In this document: piece by piece, positions 8,295-16,921 of the stretch
Layout of the letters: each line of letters starts with the position of its first letter
How positions within the stretch are numbered: the stretch's first letter is position 1
Assembly (NCBI RefSeq): GCF_030848505.1
Contig: NZ_JAVDDU010000015.1
Location: forward strand, 1 to 49,506
Direction: 5' to 3'
DNA: 49,506 bases
Origin: Marinimicrobium hydrolyticum
GTDB lineage: Bacteria > Pseudomonadota > Gammaproteobacteria > Pseudomonadales > Cellvibrionaceae
Position numbers and translations under genes: made by a program
The notes under the pieces: generated by a model
The model's database searches: none
Seen by the model: only the letters and a program-made list of their open reading frames with translations
Told to the model about the DNA's origin: nothing

Positions 8295-9581
8295 ATGAAA
8301 ATTCTCCTGGTCGAAGACAGTGCCACCCTGCGCCACGCCATGTGTCAGTACATCCGCGAGGCGGGTCACGAGCCGCTGGTCGCCCAAAGTGGTGAGGCGG
8401 CATTGCAAATGCTGGAAGACACCCCGGTTGACCTCATCATTATGGACGTGGAAATGCCCGGGCTGGACGGGTTTGAGACTACCCGCTTAATACGTGAGTG
8501 GTTGGGTGGCCATTGGGTTCCCATCATCTTTCTCACGGGTAAAAACGAAGACTACAGCTACCGGGAGGGCATAGAGGCCGGTGGCGATGATTATTTGATC
8601 AAGCCCATCAGCCCGGTCATTATCAAGGCCAAAATCCGCGCTATGGCTCGGATTGCGGAGATGCGCGATCAACTTAAGCAGCTTAACGCCGAACTGGCAG
8701 TTTTAAGTCAATTGGACAGCCTTACCCAGATCCTGAACCGTCGTACTTTTAACGAGCAGGCTGAGCACGAATGGCTGCTGGCAGTGCGCCATCAAAGCCC
8801 CACCAGCGTCTTGATGATCGACGTGGACCACTTCAAGCCCTACAACGACCACTATGGGCATCCTGCAGGGGATGAGTGTCTGAAGCGGGTTACGGAAGCC
8901 ATGAAGAAGTGTCTGCATCGGCCGTCCGATTTATTGGGTCGCTATGGTGGAGAAGAATTTATTGCTCTTTTGCCAAACACCGACAGTGCCGGGGCTGAGC
9001 GGGTGGGCGAGTGCATTAATCAAAGCGTGCGCGCTCTGGCGTTGGAGCACAAAAACTCTCCGACTGCCTCCGTGGTCACCGTGAGCGTTGGTGGGGCCAC
9101 CTGCAATTACACCACCGGCCACAAGCTGGAGGATGTCATCAAAAGTGCCGACCGCGCCCTCTACAAAGTCAAAAACAGTGGCCGGGATTCTTGTCGGGTA
9201 GAAGATCTGGCATCACACAGAACGCTGTTGATTGCCGCCCGCAGCGCCAATCAATTGTTCCGTACAGCCGAGCTGCTTCAGGAGGATTGCAATATCGTCA
9301 CGGCGGACAGCAGCGACGAATGCCTGGAGATTGCCGAGAATGTGCACCCGGATTTGATTGTTTTGGACGCGGACGCGGCCTTTCACAATGACAACTACCT
9401 GTGCAGGCAATTGGCTCAACGATCAGCGACCGCGATGATCCCATTGTTGGTGTTGACCGACAGCGACAAGCCCGAGCAACTCTTGAACGCGTCGGCCCCC
9501 CGACCGCGCACCCTGGCGTGGCTACAAAAACCCTTTACCAAAGAAAGCCTGCGCGCCAAGGTGCAAATTCTGTTGGGTTGA
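8295..9581 (+). CDS. Diguanylate cyclase with N-terminal receiver and C-terminal pseudo-receiver (REC-GGDEF-REC)
   Basis: A 428-residue response regulator predicted to make cyclic di-GMP. Residues 1-120 are a receiver domain with acidic residues E7/D8, phospho-acceptor D51, T81 and K103. Residues 135-300 are a GGDEF domain with an intact active site GGEEF (218-222) and an inhibitory I-site RxxD (209-212) exactly five residues before it. Residues 308-428 resemble a second receiver with a VLDAD strand, T388 and K412, but the N-terminal acidic pair is replaced by alanines, so it is probably not phosphorylated. The ATG at 8295 is preferred over the TTG at 8283 because it begins the first receiver strand. 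No cognate histidine kinase is adjacent. Confidence 0.9.
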   Translation: MKILLVEDSATLRHAMCQYIREAGHEPLVAQSGEAALQMLEDTPVDLIIMDVEMPGLDGFETTRLIREWLGGHWVPIIFLTGKNEDYSYREGIEAGGDDYLIKPISPVIIKAKIRAMARIAEMRDQLKQLNAELAVLSQLDSLTQILNRRTFNEQAEHEWLLAVRHQSPTSVLMIDVDHFKPYNDHYGHPAGDECLKRVTEAMKKCLHRPSDLLGRYGGEEFIALLPNTDSAGAERVGECINQSVRALALEHKNSPTASVVTVSVGGATCNYTTGHKLEDVIKSADRALYKVKNSGRDSCRVEDLASHRTLLIAARSANQLFRTAELLQEDCNIVTADSSDECLEIAENVHPDLIVLDADAAFHNDNYLCRQLAQRSATAMIPLLVLTDSDKPEQLLNASAPRPRTLAWLQKPFTKESLRAKVQILLG

Positions 9582-10634
9582 TTAAAGGGTGCGCAAAGAG
9601 TTGTACCAGTTCACGTCGCGCGCCTCTTTGTGTACCTGATCAACCACATCCAGTACCAGGCTGAATAACGCCATTCTCACCAATACGCCGTTGTCCGTTT
9701 GGCGAAAGATTGCCAGATTAGGGTTTTGATTCAGGTCGTTATCCAGCTCGTTGGCATTGGCGCGGGAGTCGCGGGGCAGGGGGTGCATAATGACCGTATT
9801 CGGCTCGCAATACTGCGTGTAAATGGCTTGATTCAAGCGGAAGCGGCCTCGGTAAATGTCGGCCTCTTCCTGACTGGCAAAGCGCTCCTCCTGGATGCGG
9901 GTGGAGTAGGCGATGTCCACCCGGGAGATACTTTGAGGTAGATCCTCGGTAATGCTCACGGAATGGCCGACTGCACGCATCTCCTCTACGATCGGTTCGG
10001 GCATGGCCAATTCTGGGGGAGACACCAGAGTGACCTGAATATTTTCGAACAGACACAGCAGCTTGCACAGGGAGTGGACAGTACGGCCATACTTGAGATC
10101 ACCGATCATGGCGATACGCAGCCCGTCGATGCCCCGTCCCTTGGAACCCAGCTCCTTGCGGATGGTGTACAAATCCAATAACGCCTGGCTGGGGTGCTCG
10201 TTGGCGCCGTCACCGCCATTGATGACCGGTACCCGGCTGGCCTCTGCAAACTCCGCCACTGAGCCGGAGTCTGGGTGGCGCATGCAGATCACGTCACTGA
10301 AGCCTGACAGAACCCGCGCGGTGTCGTGCAGGGATTCCCCTTTGGCCAGGGCCGAACTCTCAAAACCAGTGGTTTCGCGAACTTCGCCACCGAGGAGATT
10401 GAAGGCACAGCCAAAACTGATGCGCGTCCGAGTGCTGGGCTCAAAAAACATATTGCCCAGGATGGCGCCTTCCAAGACGCGTGTTACCTTGCGCCGCAAC
10501 GCATAAGGGGCCATGGAGTCGGCCACTTCGAACACGCGCTCGATATCGGCGCGCTGGAACTGTTGGATGGACAGTATGTGGGAGCCAGTAAAATTCACGG
10601 GTGTTTCCTTAGTGATAGCGCGAAAGGCCGCCAT
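9582..10634 (-). CDS. pyrB: Aspartate carbamoyltransferase
   Basis: Catalyses carbamoyl phosphate plus aspartate to N-carbamoylaspartate, the committed step of pyrimidine synthesis. The 350-residue protein has the carbamoyl-phosphate loop STRTR, the KGES loop, the HPSQALLD segment and HPLPRDSRANANE near the C-terminus. An upstream in-frame extension to 10895 exists, but it overlaps the divergent DUF2971 gene and has no family similarity. The ATG at 10634 gives a normal N-terminus. No pyrI regulatory-chain gene or dihydroorotase gene is adjacent. This longer ATCase form is shared by several marine gammaproteobacteria, as far as I recall, and could coexist with a second pyrB elsewhere. Confidence 0.88.
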   Translation of the reverse strand: MAAFRAITKETPVNFTGSHILSIQQFQRADIERVFEVADSMAPYALRRKVTRVLEGAILGNMFFEPSTRTRISFGCAFNLLGGEVRETTGFESSALAKGESLHDTARVLSGFSDVICMRHPDSGSVAEFAEASRVPVINGGDGANEHPSQALLDLYTIRKELGSKGRGIDGLRIAMIGDLKYGRTVHSLCKLLCLFENIQVTLVSPPELAMPEPIVEEMRAVGHSVSITEDLPQSISRVDIAYSTRIQEERFASQEEADIYRGRFRLNQAIYTQYCEPNTVIMHPLPRDSRANANELDNDLNQNPNLAIFRQTDNGVLVRMALFSLVLDVVDQVHKEARDVNWYNSLRTL

Positions 10635-10799
10635 GAACGGCGTGGGTGCTGGACCCAGGCGGCGCTCTGGTCTAATCTTCACGTCGCCGGGAAAAGACCG
10701 CCAGTATACCGATTTACCCAGGGGTTCAAAAAGCCATATTCCGGCCGATAACAAAAAGTGAGCCGGAACCCCATTACTGTCGACACCTAAGGAACCACC

Positions 10800-11705
10800 G
10801 TGCCCGAGCATCCAGATACTTTGGCCAAATATTGCACTGCCGATACCGCCGAGAAAATTCTCAGCGGCCGGGCATTGCGTTGGCACGGCCCCCATTTACT
10901 GGGCGACCCTTTTGAATTGACCCACCAGAGCCCACTGGGGTTCGATCCATCTACCCTGCTCGATGGCGTTATCCGTACCGCAAGCGCCATGATTTTCGCC
11001 CGGGAGCTGCCACGCAGCAATTCGCCCCTGGTGGCGGTTATTCGCCGCTGGCGGGACGAGGAGCGCTTTAACTCCCCGGAAGAGGCTGAGGAGGTGCTGA
11101 AAGAGCTGATGGGTCGCATGGTGGACCAGCGTCAGGGTGCCATTGATGAGCTGATGGCCGACTGGCGGTCGTTTACCCGGCAACTGCGTATCTGTGCCTT
11201 TGGGGCCAAGGTGGACAACCTGGCATCCTGGCAGCGCTATGCCGATAATCACCGCGGTGCTGTAATTCGTTTTCGTTGCGGTGAATATTCGGCGCTTACG
11301 GACCCCCGTCCGGTTCAATACCAAAACACTCGGCCGGAAATCACCACCGTCAAGGAACAGCTCAACGCCATTCTTCACAATGAAGCGGTTACCGCGCGGG
11401 ACCACTTCTTGGACAAGTTTTTGGTCAAACCAGCACAGGCCAGTGCGGAGCAGGAGTGGCGCTGCTTCCGCCACGCCGTGAATGAAGCGAGCAGCAAACA
11501 GAGCGACGACCGCCGTTGGTACGACGATCATCCGTTCGAGCGCAGTGAGGTCAGTGGGGTCTATTTCGGGGCTTTCATGGCCATTGAGCACAAGCAAAAA
11601 TTGCTGGCCATCGTGAAAGAGCATTACGCCGACGCCAAGCTTTTCCAAGCCGAGCCCGTACCGGGTAAGTACGAAATTGAATTTGTCCGTATTAAGAAAA
11701 ACTAG
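10800..11705 (+). CDS. DUF2971 domain-containing protein
   Basis: A 301-residue soluble protein starting with GTG (10800), with an AAGGA-like ribosome site just upstream. Its N-terminal third shows the DUF2971 pattern: a lead-in KYCTADTAEKILSGRALRW followed by a GDPFEL turn that replaces the usual NDPFE. Further on it has ICAFGAKVDNLASWQRYADNH, matching the family's CFS/W-x-Y segment. DUF2971 proteins are of unknown biochemical role and are often found near phage-defence or accessory genes. Here it sits alone between pyrB and the convergent GlpD-like gene. Confidence 0.78.
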   Translation: MPEHPDTLAKYCTADTAEKILSGRALRWHGPHLLGDPFELTHQSPLGFDPSTLLDGVIRTASAMIFARELPRSNSPLVAVIRRWRDEERFNSPEEAEEVLKELMGRMVDQRQGAIDELMADWRSFTRQLRICAFGAKVDNLASWQRYADNHRGAVIRFRCGEYSALTDPRPVQYQNTRPEITTVKEQLNAILHNEAVTARDHFLDKFLVKPAQASAEQEWRCFRHAVNEASSKQSDDRRWYDDHPFERSEVSGVYFGAFMAIEHKQKLLAIVKEHYADAKLFQAEPVPGKYEIEFVRIKKN

Positions 11706-11709
11706 CCGG

Positions 11710-12882
11710 CTAGCGCGGTGGAGTCAGCGGTATTTCAGTCGTGCTGGCGATGGCCGGGCGTTTCGGTAACGAGGGTGCCAGCCGCGCCATGGCCTGCTCT
11801 GCGGTAGCGCGATAGGTGGTTAGCTTACCCCCCATCAAAGACAGCAGGCGCGGCTGTTCAGGATTGTCTGTGTGGAACAGCACTTCTCGCGAGCGCCCGA
11901 AGGCACTTTGCTCCGACCGGGGCAAAACCCGTAAACCCGCAAAACTGTCGATCTCCCCCACCGGCGGAATCTCCAAGGTGGGAAAGTATTGGCACAAGGT
12001 TTCCAGCAAATAATCTCTCTCACGGTCCAGACAGTGAGCGTCTTCGGGTGCTCCCGCGTGGGGGGTTTCCGTCGTGCCCAACAGTAAACGCCCCTCCCAG
12101 GGCAGCGCGAACACCGCGCGTCTATCCTGAGGCGCTTCCAAATAGAACCGGTGTTTGAGCAGGGGCGGGAGCAATAAATGGCTACCCTGCACCAGTTCCA
12201 CGGCCGGACTAGGCTGCTGGGGGGTGACCCGGGCCAGCGTTTGAGTGACCCAAGGGCCGCTGCAGTTTACCAGCACGCGGCTGCGCACAGATCGGCTTTG
12301 GCCGCTCTGTCGATACTCGATTTCACAGCCTTCGGCGTGCAGTTGGGCGCCGATAAACTCGGCGGGAATTCGCACGTCTGCCCCCAGTGATTGGGCTGAA
12401 GCCAGTACCGCCGCCGTGAGTAGAGCGTCGTTGGTTTGCGCTTCGTAGTAGCGAAACACCTGCCGCAGCCCCTGGGTTTTCAGTCCATCCAGTTCGGCCC
12501 AATCGCGTCGAGATACCCGTGAAAAGTTTGCTTCGGAGCTGAGGCCGGCCAGTATTTTATACAGCCAAAGGCCAGAGTAGATAGTGGCAGGGGAGCGACT
12601 GCTGTCGTGATAAATAGGAATGTGCAGGGGTTGTAGTCGGACCAGTTCGGGAGCCAGCTTGAGCAGCAGCGCACGCTCGCGCAGACTCTCGCGCACCAGG
12701 GAAAGCTGCCCAGACTCCAGGTAGCGCAGTCCCCCGTGGATCAACTTGGACGAGGCGCGGGAAGTGCCCGCCGCGATGGCTGACTGCTCCAGAACCAGCA
12801 CCGAATAACCTGCCGCCGCCGCAGCCTGGGCCACTCCGGCGCCCTGGATTCCCGCCCCGATTATCACTAGGTCGTAAGACAT
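11710..12882 (-). CDS. FAD-dependent oxidoreductase, glycerol-3-phosphate dehydrogenase-like
   Basis: A 390-residue flavoprotein of the DAO/GlpD family. The N-terminus MSYDLVIIGAGIQGAGVAQ carries the GxGxxG dinucleotide-binding motif, followed by GTSRASSKLIHGGLRYLE, a hallmark of GlpD-type enzymes. A LMGGKLTTYR segment near the end is also typical. It would oxidise glycerol 3-phosphate or a similar substrate and pass electrons to quinone. It lacks the C-terminal cap domain of about 120 residues found in classical GlpD, so the substrate may differ. The ATG at 12882 is chosen because longer starts would run into argS. It follows argS by 50 bases on the same strand. Confidence 0.82.
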   Translation of the reverse strand: MSYDLVIIGAGIQGAGVAQAAAAAGYSVLVLEQSAIAAGTSRASSKLIHGGLRYLESGQLSLVRESLRERALLLKLAPELVRLQPLHIPIYHDSSRSPATIYSGLWLYKILAGLSSEANFSRVSRRDWAELDGLKTQGLRQVFRYYEAQTNDALLTAAVLASAQSLGADVRIPAEFIGAQLHAEGCEIEYRQSGQSRSVRSRVLVNCSGPWVTQTLARVTPQQPSPAVELVQGSHLLLPPLLKHRFYLEAPQDRRAVFALPWEGRLLLGTTETPHAGAPEDAHCLDRERDYLLETLCQYFPTLEIPPVGEIDSFAGLRVLPRSEQSAFGRSREVLFHTDNPEQPRLLSLMGGKLTTYRATAEQAMARLAPSLPKRPAIASTTEIPLTPPR

Positions 12883-12932
12883 GTGGCTCCTTGTGAATAC
12901 TCTGGAACCCAGCTTACCACAGCGATGAGTGT

Positions 12933-14672
12933 CTACATGCGCTCCATAACTTCGATGCCAAGCAGATCTAGGCCTGTGGCCAGTGTTTGCGCCACAAGAT
13001 GGCACAGCCGAAGTCGGCTGGCGCGCACCTGCGGACGCACATCGGATCGGAGTACGGGGCAGGCTTCATAAAAGCGCATATACAAACTGGCCAGTTCATA
13101 GAGGTAGGTGCACAAGAGGTGCGGCATGGCATCCTTGGCGACCTGATCCAGCACCTCGCTCAGTTGCAGCAGCTTGAGCGCCAGTGCGTGTTCTTGCTCA
13201 GTGGCCACCAAAATGTCGCCCGTCAGAGTCGATGGGTCGGTATTCGATTTGCGAAAAATGCTTTGCACGCGTGTGAAAGCGTACTGCAAATAGGGTGCTG
13301 TATTGCCCTCAAAACTGAGCATGGTGTCCCAGTTGAACACATAGTCGTGGGTGCGTGTTTTACTCAGATCAGCGTACTTCACCGCGCCCAGTCCCACTTT
13401 GCGGCCAATGTCCGCTCGTTCCGCCTCGCTCAGTTCAGGATTCTTTTCCGCCACTAGGGCCGAGGCTCGGTCCACGGCTTCGTCCAGCAATTGTGCCAGC
13501 TTGACCGTGCCACCGGTGCGGGTTTTGAAGGGCTTGCCGTCGGCTCCCATCATGGTGCCAAAGGCGTGGTGCTCCAGGCTCACGTCCTCCGACACTAAGC
13601 CCGCTTTGCGCGCGAGAGTGAAGACTTGTTGCATGTGCAGAGACTGACGGGCGTCGATAAAGTATAGAATTCGCTGGGCGCCCAACTGCTGGGCGCGGTA
13701 CCGAAGTGCAGCCAGGTCTGTGGTGGCATACAGATAACCGCCCCCCTGTTTTTGAATCAAGACCGGGGAAGGGTTGCCGTCTTTGTCGGCCAATTCGTCC
13801 AGGAACACCACTTTGGCCCCTTGGTCTTCCACCGCTAAACCCTGTTGCTCAAGCTCTGCAACCAAGGGCGCCAAGTCGTCGTTGTAGGCGCTTTCACCGC
13901 GTACATCCGCTTCGGTGAGCAGGACGTTCAATTTTTGATAAATCTCAGTGCTGTGCGTCAGGGAGATACGGGTAAATTCCCGCCACAGCTCCAGCACACC
14001 CGGGTCTCCGGATTGCAGTTTGACCACATAGTCTCGGGCCTTGTCGGCGAATGCTGAGTCCCGATCGAAATGCTGCTTTGCCTGCTGATAAAAAACTTCC
14101 AGATCTTGCAATGCCATCCCGGCTTCGCGCTCTTCGCCCAGTTGCTCCTCCAGTTCGGCAATCAACATGCCGAACTGAGTGCCCCAGTCCCCCACGTGGT
14201 TTTGCCGAATGACTTGGTGACCTTGAAACTCCAGCAGCCGCGCTACGGCATCACCGATAATGGTTGAACGCAGGTGGCCCACATGCATTTCTTTGGCGAG
14301 GTTGGGGCCGGAATAATCCACGACCAAAATGTCTGGTTGTTGCACCGGTGCTATACCCAAACGCGGGTCGCTTTGAGCGGATGCCAGCTGTTCTCCCAGC
14401 CATGTTTTGTCCAGATGAATATTAATGAACCCGGGGCCAGCCACTTCCAATTTTTCAGCGATGCCCTCCAGCTCCAATTGACCGACAATTTTCTGCGCCA
14501 GCTCGCGGGGGTTGGTGCCCATGGCCTTAGCGGCGCCCATGGCACCGTTGGCTTGGTAATCGCCAAAACCGGATTTTTTGCTCGCCGCCACCAACGGTTG
14601 GTGTTGGAAGGGGATGCCGGCTGAGAGCATGGCTTGCTGAACTTTACTGGTCAGTAGATCGCGAATATTCAT
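12933..14672 (-). CDS. argS: Arginyl-tRNA synthetase
   Basis: Class I aminoacyl-tRNA synthetase charging tRNA-Arg. The 579-residue protein has the N-terminal Add-1 domain (about 1-105), the HIGH-type motif HVGH at 130-133 after SGPNLAKEM, and a C-terminal DALR anticodon-binding domain with a [14 protein letters not shown] segment. As is usual for ArgRS, no canonical KMSKS is present. The start at 14672 (MNIRDLLTS) is preferred over an upstream in-frame start that would add 22 residues unlike the family. Confidence 0.96.
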   Translation of the reverse strand: MNIRDLLTSKVQQAMLSAGIPFQHQPLVAASKKSGFGDYQANGAMGAAKAMGTNPRELAQKIVGQLELEGIAEKLEVAGPGFINIHLDKTWLGEQLASAQSDPRLGIAPVQQPDILVVDYSGPNLAKEMHVGHLRSTIIGDAVARLLEFQGHQVIRQNHVGDWGTQFGMLIAELEEQLGEEREAGMALQDLEVFYQQAKQHFDRDSAFADKARDYVVKLQSGDPGVLELWREFTRISLTHSTEIYQKLNVLLTEADVRGESAYNDDLAPLVAELEQQGLAVEDQGAKVVFLDELADKDGNPSPVLIQKQGGGYLYATTDLAALRYRAQQLGAQRILYFIDARQSLHMQQVFTLARKAGLVSEDVSLEHHAFGTMMGADGKPFKTRTGGTVKLAQLLDEAVDRASALVAEKNPELSEAERADIGRKVGLGAVKYADLSKTRTHDYVFNWDTMLSFEGNTAPYLQYAFTRVQSIFRKSNTDPSTLTGDILVATEQEHALALKLLQLSEVLDQVAKDAMPHLLCTYLYELASLYMRFYEACPVLRSDVRPQVRASRLRLCHLVAQTLATGLDLLGIEVMERM

Positions 14673-14776
14673 AAATCGGTCTTGGTGGATTGTCGATGGG
14701 CGAGCGCGATTGTAACCGCCGGGCTTGGCCGGTGTCATCTATTGCCGCCGATAATCGCGCGGCTGAGAGCGCCGCT

Positions 14777-14805
14777 TTGAGAGGGCCAGAGTATCAGGGT
14801 ATAGT
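14777..14805 (+). promoter_or_regulatory. Sigma-70 type promoter of the isomerase/reductase cluster
   Basis: TTGAGA (14777-14782) and TATAGT (14800-14805) are separated by exactly 17 bases. The predicted start point is near 14812, some 23 bases before the ATG at 14835. It would drive the enoyl-CoA isomerase-like, dienoyl-CoA-reductase-like and phhB genes. Confidence 0.6.
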
Positions 14806-14834
14806 GGTACGAAACCATGGGTGGGAGTTCGGCA

Positions 14835-15623
14835 ATGACTGACCCCAGAGGGCAATCGGCGCAATTGGACGCGCAGCTCGACGGTTCCGTACTGTGGCTG
14901 CGCTTCAACCGGCCCGAGCGCAAGAATGCGCTTACCTTGGCGATGTATGCGGCGGCGGCCGATGCGATTGCCAAAGCGCAAAAAGATCCGGCTGTTCGTG
15001 TCTTAGTTTTGGAGGGGCGCGAAGGGTGTTTTTGTGCCGGCAATGATCTCGCCGACTTTATGCAGGCGCCTGCCTTGACCGAAGAGCATCCGGTCATCGA
15101 CTTTATGCGCGCCTTGCAAACCTTTGCTAAACCCGTTGTGGCGTCAGTGCGAGGGCCCGCCGTGGGCATCGGTACCACGGTACTGCTGCACTGCGATTTG
15201 GTCTACGCCAGCGACAACGCCTACTTTCAACTTCCCTTCGTTAACCTGGGACTCTGCCCTGAGTTCGCCGCCAGTTACTTGCTGCCGCGTTCTTTGGGGC
15301 ACGTCAAAGCGTCCGAACTGATTCTACTGGGGGAGGGTTTCGATGCCCAAACCGCGCTTGCTCTTCAGCTTGTCAATGAGGTCCTGCCGGATGCCGATCT
15401 GGACGTCCGCGTCAGGGAGCGACTCGCGCGTCTAGCCGCGCAACCGCCCGCCGCCCTGCGGCGCTCCAAGGCTTTGCTCAAGCAATCCCAACAGGCGGGT
15501 ATAGCCGCTGCCATGAATGCTGAGGTGGCGGCCTTTACTGAAGGGCTCGCTTCCGAAGAGTGCGCGGAGGCTATTGAGGCGTTTTTTGCCAAGCGAGCGC
15601 CGGATTTTTCTCGCTTCCAGTAG
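14835..15623 (+). CDS. Enoyl-CoA hydratase/isomerase family protein, probable delta3-delta2-enoyl-CoA isomerase
   Basis: A 262-residue crotonase-fold protein. The oxyanion-hole segment CFCAGNDLADF (65-75) and the PAVGIGTTVLLHCDLVYAS segment (108-126) define the family. In the active-site region it reads GLCPEFAASYLLPR. E143 is placed like the catalytic Glu of the PECI/ECI2-type isomerases, and the second Glu of true hydratases is not evident. This favours an isomerase that shifts double bonds during oxidation of unsaturated fatty acids. The ATG at 14835 is preferred to an upstream start at 14817 because a GGGAG ribosome site lies 8 bases before it. The next gene, a dienoyl-CoA-reductase-like SDR, supports this role. 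Confidence 0.82.
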   Translation: MTDPRGQSAQLDAQLDGSVLWLRFNRPERKNALTLAMYAAAADAIAKAQKDPAVRVLVLEGREGCFCAGNDLADFMQAPALTEEHPVIDFMRALQTFAKPVVASVRGPAVGIGTTVLLHCDLVYASDNAYFQLPFVNLGLCPEFAASYLLPRSLGHVKASELILLGEGFDAQTALALQLVNEVLPDADLDVRVRERLARLAAQPPAALRRSKALLKQSQQAGIAAAMNAEVAAFTEGLASEECAEAIEAFFAKRAPDFSRFQ

Positions 15624-15663
15624 TTCAAAAATTTACGCAACAGCGAAACAGAGGAATAGCCGT

Positions 15664-16491
15664 ATGGCGCCGTGGGATTACACAGGTCGAAATGTTTTGG
15701 TGGTTGGCGGAACCAGTGGTATTAACCGCGGCATTGCCGAGGCCTTTGCGGCTGCGGGCGCGCGCGTGGCGGTGGCTAGCCGTTCGCAGGAAAAAGTGGA
15801 CGACACAATAGCGGCGCTTCAGGCGCTAGGTGCGGAGTCCATGGGCTTTTGCGCCGATGTTCGGGACGCGGAGGTTGTTCGCTTGGGAGTGCAATCGGTA
15901 CACGAGTCTTGGGGCGAACTGGATGTTGTGGTCTCAGGCGCAGCGGGTAACTTCCCGGCCATGGCCACGGGCATGTCGGTCAACGCGTTTAAGTCAGTGG
16001 TCGACATTGATTTGCTGGGCAGCTTTCATGTGGCGCAAGCGGTTTACCCCTTTTTACGTAAACCCGGCGGGTCGTTGATCCATATCTCTGCGCCTCAGGC
16101 GCACATTGCCATGCCCGGCCAGTCGCATGTATGCGCTGCCAAGGCCGGTGTGGATATGTTAACGCGTACCCTAGCTTTGGAGTGGGGCGCGGAGGGTATT
16201 CGAGTAAACAGCGTTTTACCCGGCCCCATCGATGGCACCGAAGGCATGCAACGATTGGCGCCCAAGGAGCATCACCGACAAGCGGTGGCACAGTCCGTCC
16301 CCCTTGGCCGGCTGGGGCAACCTGAGGATATTGCCAGAGCGTGCCTGTTTCTGGCGTCGGAGCAAGCGGCTTACATTGCCGGGGTGGTGCTGCCGGTAGA
16401 CGGCGGTTGGTCACTCGGCGGCGCGGCGGCTACGGGCGCCGCTCTGGGAGCCATGCTAAATAGCAATTCACCCAAATCGAAGGAGAAATGA
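15664..16491 (+). CDS. SDR family oxidoreductase, probable 2,4-dienoyl-CoA reductase-like
   Basis: A 275-residue short-chain dehydrogenase/reductase. The N-terminal cofactor motif is GGTSGINRG (15-23), with Asn where most SDRs have Gly. A basic SR pair after strand 2 (39-40) suggests NADPH. The family lysine is K160 in CAAKAGVDMLTRTLALEWG, but the tyrosine four residues before it is replaced by Val. The same loss of Tyr, and the later PGPIDGTEGM segment, are shared with peroxisomal-type 2,4-dienoyl-CoA reductases (DECR2). That makes this role more likely than a ketoreductase. It lies downstream of the isomerase-like gene, and its stop overlaps the first phhB ATG. Confidence 0.8.
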   Translation: MAPWDYTGRNVLVVGGTSGINRGIAEAFAAAGARVAVASRSQEKVDDTIAALQALGAESMGFCADVRDAEVVRLGVQSVHESWGELDVVVSGAAGNFPAMATGMSVNAFKSVVDIDLLGSFHVAQAVYPFLRKPGGSLIHISAPQAHIAMPGQSHVCAAKAGVDMLTRTLALEWGAEGIRVNSVLPGPIDGTEGMQRLAPKEHHRQAVAQSVPLGRLGQPEDIARACLFLASEQAAYIAGVVLPVDGGWSLGGAAATGAALGAMLNSNSPKSKEK

Positions 16492-16832
16492 TGATGACTC
16501 AGTTAGCGCAGATGCAATGCGAACCGTGTAAAGCGGGTGGACCGCAAATGAGCGAATCTGAAATTCGGGATTTGATTACAGAGTTGCCGGATTGGAATGT
16601 GGATACGGTCGACGGCGAGCAGTGTTTGTCCAGGACCGTTAAGTTCAAAGATTTTGCCGGGGCTCTGGCGTTCACGCAACAGGTGGGTGAGCTTGCGGAA
16701 AAGGCCAACCATCATCCGGTGTTGACCACTGAGTGGGGCAAGGTAACGGTGTATTGGTGGACCCACAAAACTGGTGGTTTGCACCGCAATGATTTTGTAA
16801 TGGCCGCCAAAACTGATCGTCTTTTGGAATAG
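16491..16832 (+). CDS. phhB: Pterin-4a-carbinolamine dehydratase
   Basis: Dehydrates 4a-hydroxytetrahydrobiopterin, recycling the cofactor of aromatic amino acid hydroxylases. The 113-residue protein has EKANHHPVLTTEWGKVTVYWWTH, which carries the catalytic HH-P pattern and the family WWTH segment. Three ATG codons lie in tandem (16488, 16491, 16494). The AAGGAGA ribosome site at about 16479-16485 is best spaced for the second or third, so the exact start is open. No phenylalanine hydroxylase gene is adjacent. Overlap with the SDR stop suggests coupled translation. Confidence 0.9.
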   Translation: MMTQLAQMQCEPCKAGGPQMSESEIRDLITELPDWNVDTVDGEQCLSRTVKFKDFAGALAFTQQVGELAEKANHHPVLTTEWGKVTVYWWTHKTGGLHRNDFVMAAKTDRLLE

Positions 16833-16921
16833 CCTATACAGGCAATGCTCGCGAAATTTTCCGACCTTTGGTGGCCGCACACGGTAGAAATGCGCAACCT
16901 TAGACTGAACCGGAGGGCGCC

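Noticed and set aside
10635-10895. N-terminal extension of pyrB
   Set aside because: It overlaps the divergent DUF2971 gene start and gives residues without family similarity; the ATG at 10634 is canonical.
12883-13005. Longer start for the GlpD-like gene
   Set aside because: It would run into the argS 3-prime end and add a segment unlike the family.
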